The notes beneath the pieces are model-generated. The model did no database searches. It saw only the letters and a list, made by a program, of their open reading frames with translations, and was not told the origin of the DNA. Below are positions 60,443-64,000 of a stretch of DNA of 64,000 nucleotides, in pieces. Source of the DNA: Moraxellaceae bacterium (GTDB lineage: Bacteria > Pseudomonadota > Gammaproteobacteria > Burkholderiales > Rhodocyclaceae); contig JAVHYF010000015.1 of NCBI GenBank assembly GCA_031119205.1, positions 16,575 through 80,574 of the forward strand, read 5' to 3'. Each line of letters begins with the position of its first letter. Within the stretch, counting starts at the first letter, position 1. Position numbers and translations under genes: made by a program.

Positions 60443-61250
60443 AGATCGGCTCCATGGGTGCGTTCTGGGTGATCCGCACCAGGTTTTCCTTCACGAGTTC
60501 CAGCATGGCGAGGAAGCTGACCACCAGCCCCGGCACGCCGAGATCCGGCTGGAACAGCGCGTCGAACACGACATGTTCGCCCGCGGGCACCGCCTGCAGG
60601 TCACGCAGCATGCGGGTCATGTGTTCGCGCACCGACAGCTCTTCGCGGCGGATGTGGTGATGGGCGGTCAGGCGGGCACGCCGCAGCACCTGCAGCCAGG
60701 CTTCCTGCAGGTCTGCAAGGCTCAGGTCCGGCAGGCGCTCCACCGTGCGCTCGGCGATATGCACCGCCGTCCATTCGAAATCACGCTCCACGCGCGGCAC
60801 ACGGTCCAGCACCTGGGCGGCGCGTTTCATGCGCTCGTATTCCACCAGGCGCCGCATCAACTCGGCGCGCGGGTCTTCCGGTTCGGATTCGTCCTCGCGC
60901 GGCGGCCGCGGCAGCAGCATGCGCGACTTGATGTCGAGCAGGGTCGCGGCCATCAGCAGGTACTCGGAAGCCAGCTCCAGGTTGCGCGTGCGCATGATCT
61001 CGACGTACTCGAGGTACTGCGCGGTCAGCGGCGCCATCGGGATGTCGAGGACATCCAGATTGGCGCGGCGGATCAGGTACAGCAACAGATCCAGCGGGCC
61101 CTCGAAGGTTTCGAGAAAGACCTCCAGTGCATCCGGCGGAATGTAGAGGTCGGTGGGCATCTCGCGCAGCGGCTCGCCATGGATGCGCGCGAGCACCAGC
61201 TCGCCCTGCTCCGGCGCCTGCGTCGCGTCCCCCACCCCCGTCGTGCTCAT
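60357..61250 (-). CDS. scpA: Segregation and condensation protein A
   Basis: A 297-residue kleisin that bridges SMC heads. Landmarks are LETFEGPLDLLLYLIRRANLDVLDIPMAPLTAQYLEYV (residues about 46-83) and ELASEYLLMAATLLDIKSRMLLP. The ATG at 61250 overlaps the upstream gene stop by ATGA. The C-terminal tail is Asp/Ala-rich. Confidence 0.95.
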   Translation of the reverse strand: MSTTGVGDATQAPEQGELVLARIHGEPLREMPTDLYIPPDALEVFLETFEGPLDLLLYLIRRANLDVLDIPMAPLTAQYLEYVEIMRTRNLELASEYLLMAATLLDIKSRMLLPRPPREDESEPEDPRAELMRRLVEYERMKRAAQVLDRVPRVERDFEWTAVHIAERTVERLPDLSLADLQEAWLQVLRRARLTAHHHIRREELSVREHMTRMLRDLQAVPAGEHVVFDALFQPDLGVPGLVVSFLAMLELVKENLVRITQNAPMEPIYVRLARDGDDGGLAADAAADTDSDALAA

Positions 61251-61903
61251 GCGCCGGTCAGCATGTGCAGGAAGCTGCGCAGCGGCGGGATCAGGAAAGT
61301 CATGATCTTCTCCAGCACACCGGTGAACAGCAGCGCGATGAGGATGAAGAAGCCGTAGGGCTCCATCCGCGACAGCGCGATGGCCTGGCGCATCGGCAGC
61401 AGGCTGACGGCGATCCGGCCACCGTCCAGCGGCGGCACCGGCAGCAGGTTGAGCAGCATCAGCACGAGATTGGCCTGCACGCCCACCTGGCTCATCAGCG
61501 CCCAGTACGGCGCGGTGTCGGCCTGCGAGCCAGCGAAGATGCCGCCCGCAATCGCCCAGGCGATTGCCTGCACGAAGTTGGAACCCGGCCCGGCGGCGGC
61601 CACCCACAGCATGTCGCGCTTGGGGTGGCGCAGGCGACCGAAGTTCACCGGCACCGGCTTGGCCCAGCCGAATACCGGCAGCGCGGCGCCGGTCAGTGCG
61701 CCCATGACGACGATGCCGCCGGGAATGAGCAAGGTGCCCACCGGGTCGACATGCTTGATCGGATTCAGCGTGATGCGGCCCGCCTCGTGGGCGGTAGGGT
61801 CGCCGAACATGCGGGCGACGTAGCCGTGCGCGGCTTCGTGCAGGGTGATCGCGAGGATCACCGGCGGCGCCGCGATGGCGATCATGAGGATGAGGTTTTC
61901 CAT
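61247..61903 (-). CDS. Site-2 protease-like M50 membrane metallopeptidase
   Basis: A 218-residue integral membrane protein of the M50 family. TLHEAAHGYVARMFGDPTA contains the zinc HExxH motif, and LNLLPVPPLDGGRIAVSLLP the second metal Asp. It has about five membrane segments. It should cleave proteins within the membrane. The substrate is unknown. It overlaps scpA by 4 bases. Confidence 0.92.
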   Translation of the reverse strand: MENLILMIAIAAPPVILAITLHEAAHGYVARMFGDPTAHEAGRITLNPIKHVDPVGTLLIPGGIVVMGALTGAALPVFGWAKPVPVNFGRLRHPKRDMLWVAAAGPGSNFVQAIAWAIAGGIFAGSQADTAPYWALMSQVGVQANLVLMLLNLLPVPPLDGGRIAVSLLPMRQAIALSRMEPYGFFILIALLFTGVLEKIMTFLIPPLRSFLHMLTGA

Positions 61904-61932
61904 CCGGCGATTTTACCTGCGTGCTGCCGCGC

Positions 61933-62556
61933 TCAGAGGCCCAGCGGTGCGAGTGCGCCCTGGCCTTCGCGCACCAGTTCGGCGTCGCCGCTGGTGAGGT
62001 CCACCACCGTCGTCACCTCGGCACCGCAGTGGCCGGCATCGATCACCAGATCGAGCTGGCGCTCCAGCCGCTCGCGGATTTCCTGCGGGTCGGTCAGCGG
62101 CAGGTCTTCTTCCGGCAGCAGCAGCGTGGAGGACAGCAGCGGCTCGCCCAGCTCCTCCATCAGCGCGCTCAGCACCGGGTGTTCCGGTACGCGCAGGCCG
62201 ATGGTCTTGCGCTTGGCGTGCAGCAGGCGCTTGGGCACTTCCTTGGTGGCTTCGAGGATGAAGGTGTAGGCACCCGGCGTGCAGGCCTTCAGCAGGCGGT
62301 ACTGGCTGTTGTCGACACGCGCATAGGTGGATATCTGCGACAGGTCGCGGCACATCAGCGTGAAGTGGTGGCGTTCGCCGACCTGGCGGATGCGGCGGAT
62401 GCGCTCGATGACATCGGCGTCGCCGATGTGGCCGACCAGTGAATAGGCAGCATCGCTGGGCACGGCGATGAGGCCGCCGTCGCGCAGGATCTGCACGGCC
62501 TGGCGGATCAGGCGCGGCTGCGGGTGTTCGGGGTGGATCTCGAAGAACTGGGCCAT
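61933..62556 (-). CDS. YciO/Sua5-type protein
   Basis: A 207-residue protein of the Sua5/YciO/YrdC family (LIAVPSDAAYSLVGHIGDAD, HHFTLMCRDLSQISTYARV, AKRKTIGLRVPEHPV). The family makes threonylcarbamoyl-AMP for tRNA t6A. This member reads as the YciO subfamily, whose role is less clear. The ATG at 62556 is chosen by family length. Confidence 0.92.
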   Translation of the reverse strand: MAQFFEIHPEHPQPRLIRQAVQILRDGGLIAVPSDAAYSLVGHIGDADVIERIRRIRQVGERHHFTLMCRDLSQISTYARVDNSQYRLLKACTPGAYTFILEATKEVPKRLLHAKRKTIGLRVPEHPVLSALMEELGEPLLSSTLLLPEEDLPLTDPQEIRERLERQLDLVIDAGHCGAEVTTVVDLTSGDAELVREGQGALAPLGL

Positions 62557-62620
62557 GGAAGCGTCACGCCCCGCCGACAGGACGGGGCACAGAGAGTGTG
62601 TGAAGAAAGTGCGTGAAAGG

Positions 62621-63460
62621 TCAGAGGAAGCGCAGCCAGATCGGTTCCAGATCCGGTGGCAAGGCGGCAGCGCGGCCGAGGTCCACCGGACTCTCGCCCA
62701 CACCGTGGAAATCGGACGCTCGCGAGGCGGCAAAGCCATAGCGGCGGGCGATGCGGGCGTAGTCGCGCACCTGGCTGGGGCTGTGCGCGCCGGACACGAC
62801 CTCGATGCCTTCGCCGCCCAGATCGCGAAAGCGGTCGTAGAAGCGGGTCATCTCGGCCTCGGGCAGGCGATAGCGGCCGGGGTGGGCAATCACCGCCACG
62901 CCACCGGCGGCATGGATCCAGCCCACCGCCTCGTCCAGCGTGGCCCACACGTGCTCCACGTAGCCGGGCTTGCCGGGGGTCAGGTAGTGCTCGAAGACGC
63001 TGGCGGTGTCACGCGCCACACCGGTCGCCACCATGAAGCGCGCGAAGTGGGCGCGGCTCACCAGCGCGGGGTTGCCGGCGTAAGCCTGCGCACCTTCCAG
63101 CGCGCCATGGATGCCGATACGCTCTAGTTCCTCGCCGATGCGCTGGGCGCGCGCATCGCGGCCCGAACGCACGCTGGCCAGGCCGGCAGACAGCGTGGCG
63201 TCGGCGGGATCGACATCGAGCCCCACGATGTGGATGGTCTGGTCACCCCAGGAGACGGATATCTCTACGCCGTCCAGAAAGCGCAGATCCTGCGCATCCG
63301 CCTCGGCGCGCGCGGCGGCCAGGCCGCCCAGTTCGTCGTGGTCGGTCAGGGCCAGCAGTTCGACGCCATTGTTCACGGCGCGGCGTACCACCTCCGTCGG
63401 TGGCAGGAGGCCGTCGGAGACCGTGGAATGACAGTGCAGATCGGCGTTGAGCGGTGTCAT
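62621..63460 (-). CDS. PHP-domain phosphoesterase (RNase AM/TrpH-like)
   Basis: A 279-residue PHP protein. NADLHCHSTVSDGLLPPTEVV, LALTDHDELGG, GVEISVSW, AHPGRYRLPE and the C-terminal SDFHG are the metal-binding motifs in order. Relatives act as 5'-3' exonucleases on nucleotides and short RNA. It is upstream of the YciO gene on the same strand, a common pair. Confidence 0.93.
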   Translation of the reverse strand: MTPLNADLHCHSTVSDGLLPPTEVVRRAVNNGVELLALTDHDELGGLAAARAEADAQDLRFLDGVEISVSWGDQTIHIVGLDVDPADATLSAGLASVRSGRDARAQRIGEELERIGIHGALEGAQAYAGNPALVSRAHFARFMVATGVARDTASVFEHYLTPGKPGYVEHVWATLDEAVGWIHAAGGVAVIAHPGRYRLPEAEMTRFYDRFRDLGGEGIEVVSGAHSPSQVRDYARIARRYGFAASRASDFHGVGESPVDLGRAAALPPDLEPIWLRFL

Positions 63461-63591
63461 GGGCAAAGTTTAGCGCAAGCGCGGCAAGGCCTTGACCCTG
63501 CCGGCGGTTAGCCCCAATCTCGCGCGCTTCCCGCATAGCAGGCGCCTCGCCTGCATTCAGCACGCATTCCGGTGTTTGCCAGCACAGCAGC

Positions 63592-64000
63592 ATGAACGTC
63601 GCCCTCGCCATCCAGACCCTCGCTTTCCTGACGCTCTTCGGTGCCATCGCCGAGGCCCTGTTCTCCGCGTCCTCCCGCTGGAGCCGGCCGCTGGCGGGCA
63701 TCTCGTTGCTGGCTGCGTTCTCCACCGGCATGGTGAACATGGTCGGCCTGCCGCTGATCGGCATCGCCGTGCTGTTGCTGGCCGGGTCTCGCACCGAGGA
63801 AGGGCCGGACTGGCGCCGCACCGCCTGCCTGTGGCTGCTGGCCCTGTGGGCGCTGGCGGCCGGCCTGCACTGGCTGCCCGGCTTCGCGCCGCTGGAATGG
63901 AGCCACGAATTCGGTCGCGAGGGCGACAAGCTGCTGCGCTGGAACTATGACAAGGGCTGCGCCGGTTTGTTGCTGCTGTGGGCACTGGACCTGCCGCGCA
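63592..64000 (+). CDS. CPBP-family-like membrane protein, 3' end cut
   Basis: An open frame from ATG 63592 to the window end (136 codons seen) with several membrane segments (ALAIQTLAFLTLFGAIAEAL, VGLPLIGIAVLLLAG, ACLWLLALWALAAGL). WNYDKGCAGLLLLW resembles the FDKALxGLLLL segment before the active region of CPBP-type membrane proteases. The catalytic motifs lie beyond the window. It is divergent from the PHP gene. Confidence 0.6.
   Translation, partial: MNVALAIQTLAFLTLFGAIAEALFSASSRWSRPLAGISLLAAFSTGMVNMVGLPLIGIAVLLLAGSRTEEGPDWRRTACLWLLALWALAAGLHWLPGFAPLEWSHEFGREGDKLLRWNYDKGCAGLLLLWALDLPR

Overview
The window is a GC-rich betaproteobacterial chromosome segment. The host gene order and protein content suggest Rhodocyclales or a relative, but the genus cannot be fixed from sequence alone. 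It is split by one apparently complete P2-like (Myoviridae-type) prophage of about 42.2 kb.

Left host flank (1-8496): the end of an aspartate/aromatic aminotransferase gene, a thioredoxin-like gene, an AsmA-like exported protein, tRNA-Asn(GTT), moaA-mobA (molybdenum cofactor), and the classic stress operon surE-pcm-nlpD-rpoS read on the minus strand. Right host flank (50792-64000): tRNA-Pro(GGG), then a minus-strand block with a MerR-type regulator, ihfA, pheT, pheS, rplT, rpmI, infC, thrS, tRNA-Val(GAC), rluB, scpB, scpA, a site-2-protease-like M50 gene, a YciO/Sua5 gene and a PHP-domain gene. A truncated plus-strand membrane protease-like gene (CPBP type) runs off the right edge.

The prophage lies between two identical 46-bp copies of the 3' end of tRNA-Pro (attL 8497-8542, attR 50746-50791). 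The full tRNA and the integrase are at the right end. From left to right it holds: a secreted Ig-like protein; a cluster of short repeats that looks like a replication origin; a structured, C4-like leader followed by a small gene and a BRO-type antirepressor; capsid and packaging genes Q, P (minus) and O, N, M, L, X (plus); a lysis cassette (two small membrane proteins, muramidase, Rz/Rz1); tail genes R, S, V, W, J, I, H, tail-fibre assembly, FI, FII, E/E', T, U, D; a cargo region; a repressor/CII switch; a tandem Ogr (P4 Delta-like) late activator; a zinc-finger/Toprim/helicase replicase of P4-alpha style; and a DUF4224-like gene with the integrase.

The most striking signal is regulatory. 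Four copies of a 26-bp dyad (TGTTGT-N14-ACAACA, one a GGTTGT/ACAACC variant) precede the P/O, V, FI and U-D operons. Each lies exactly 44.5 bp from a -10-like CAnnCT hexamer. At P, V and the gene at 34573 the predicted +1 is the A of the ATG, so these late mRNAs should be leaderless. A second notable signal is a C-terminal module shared by the antirepressor and the replicase. Several minus-strand cargo genes interrupt the late operons or sit at the ends and look like anti-phage or superinfection genes: a pentapeptide membrane protein, other membrane proteins, a DUF5131/TcmP pair, a PutAbiC-like protein, and a zinc-ribbon plus deoxyribosyltransferase/TIR-like protein beside attR. All assignments were read from sequence by eye without database searches.
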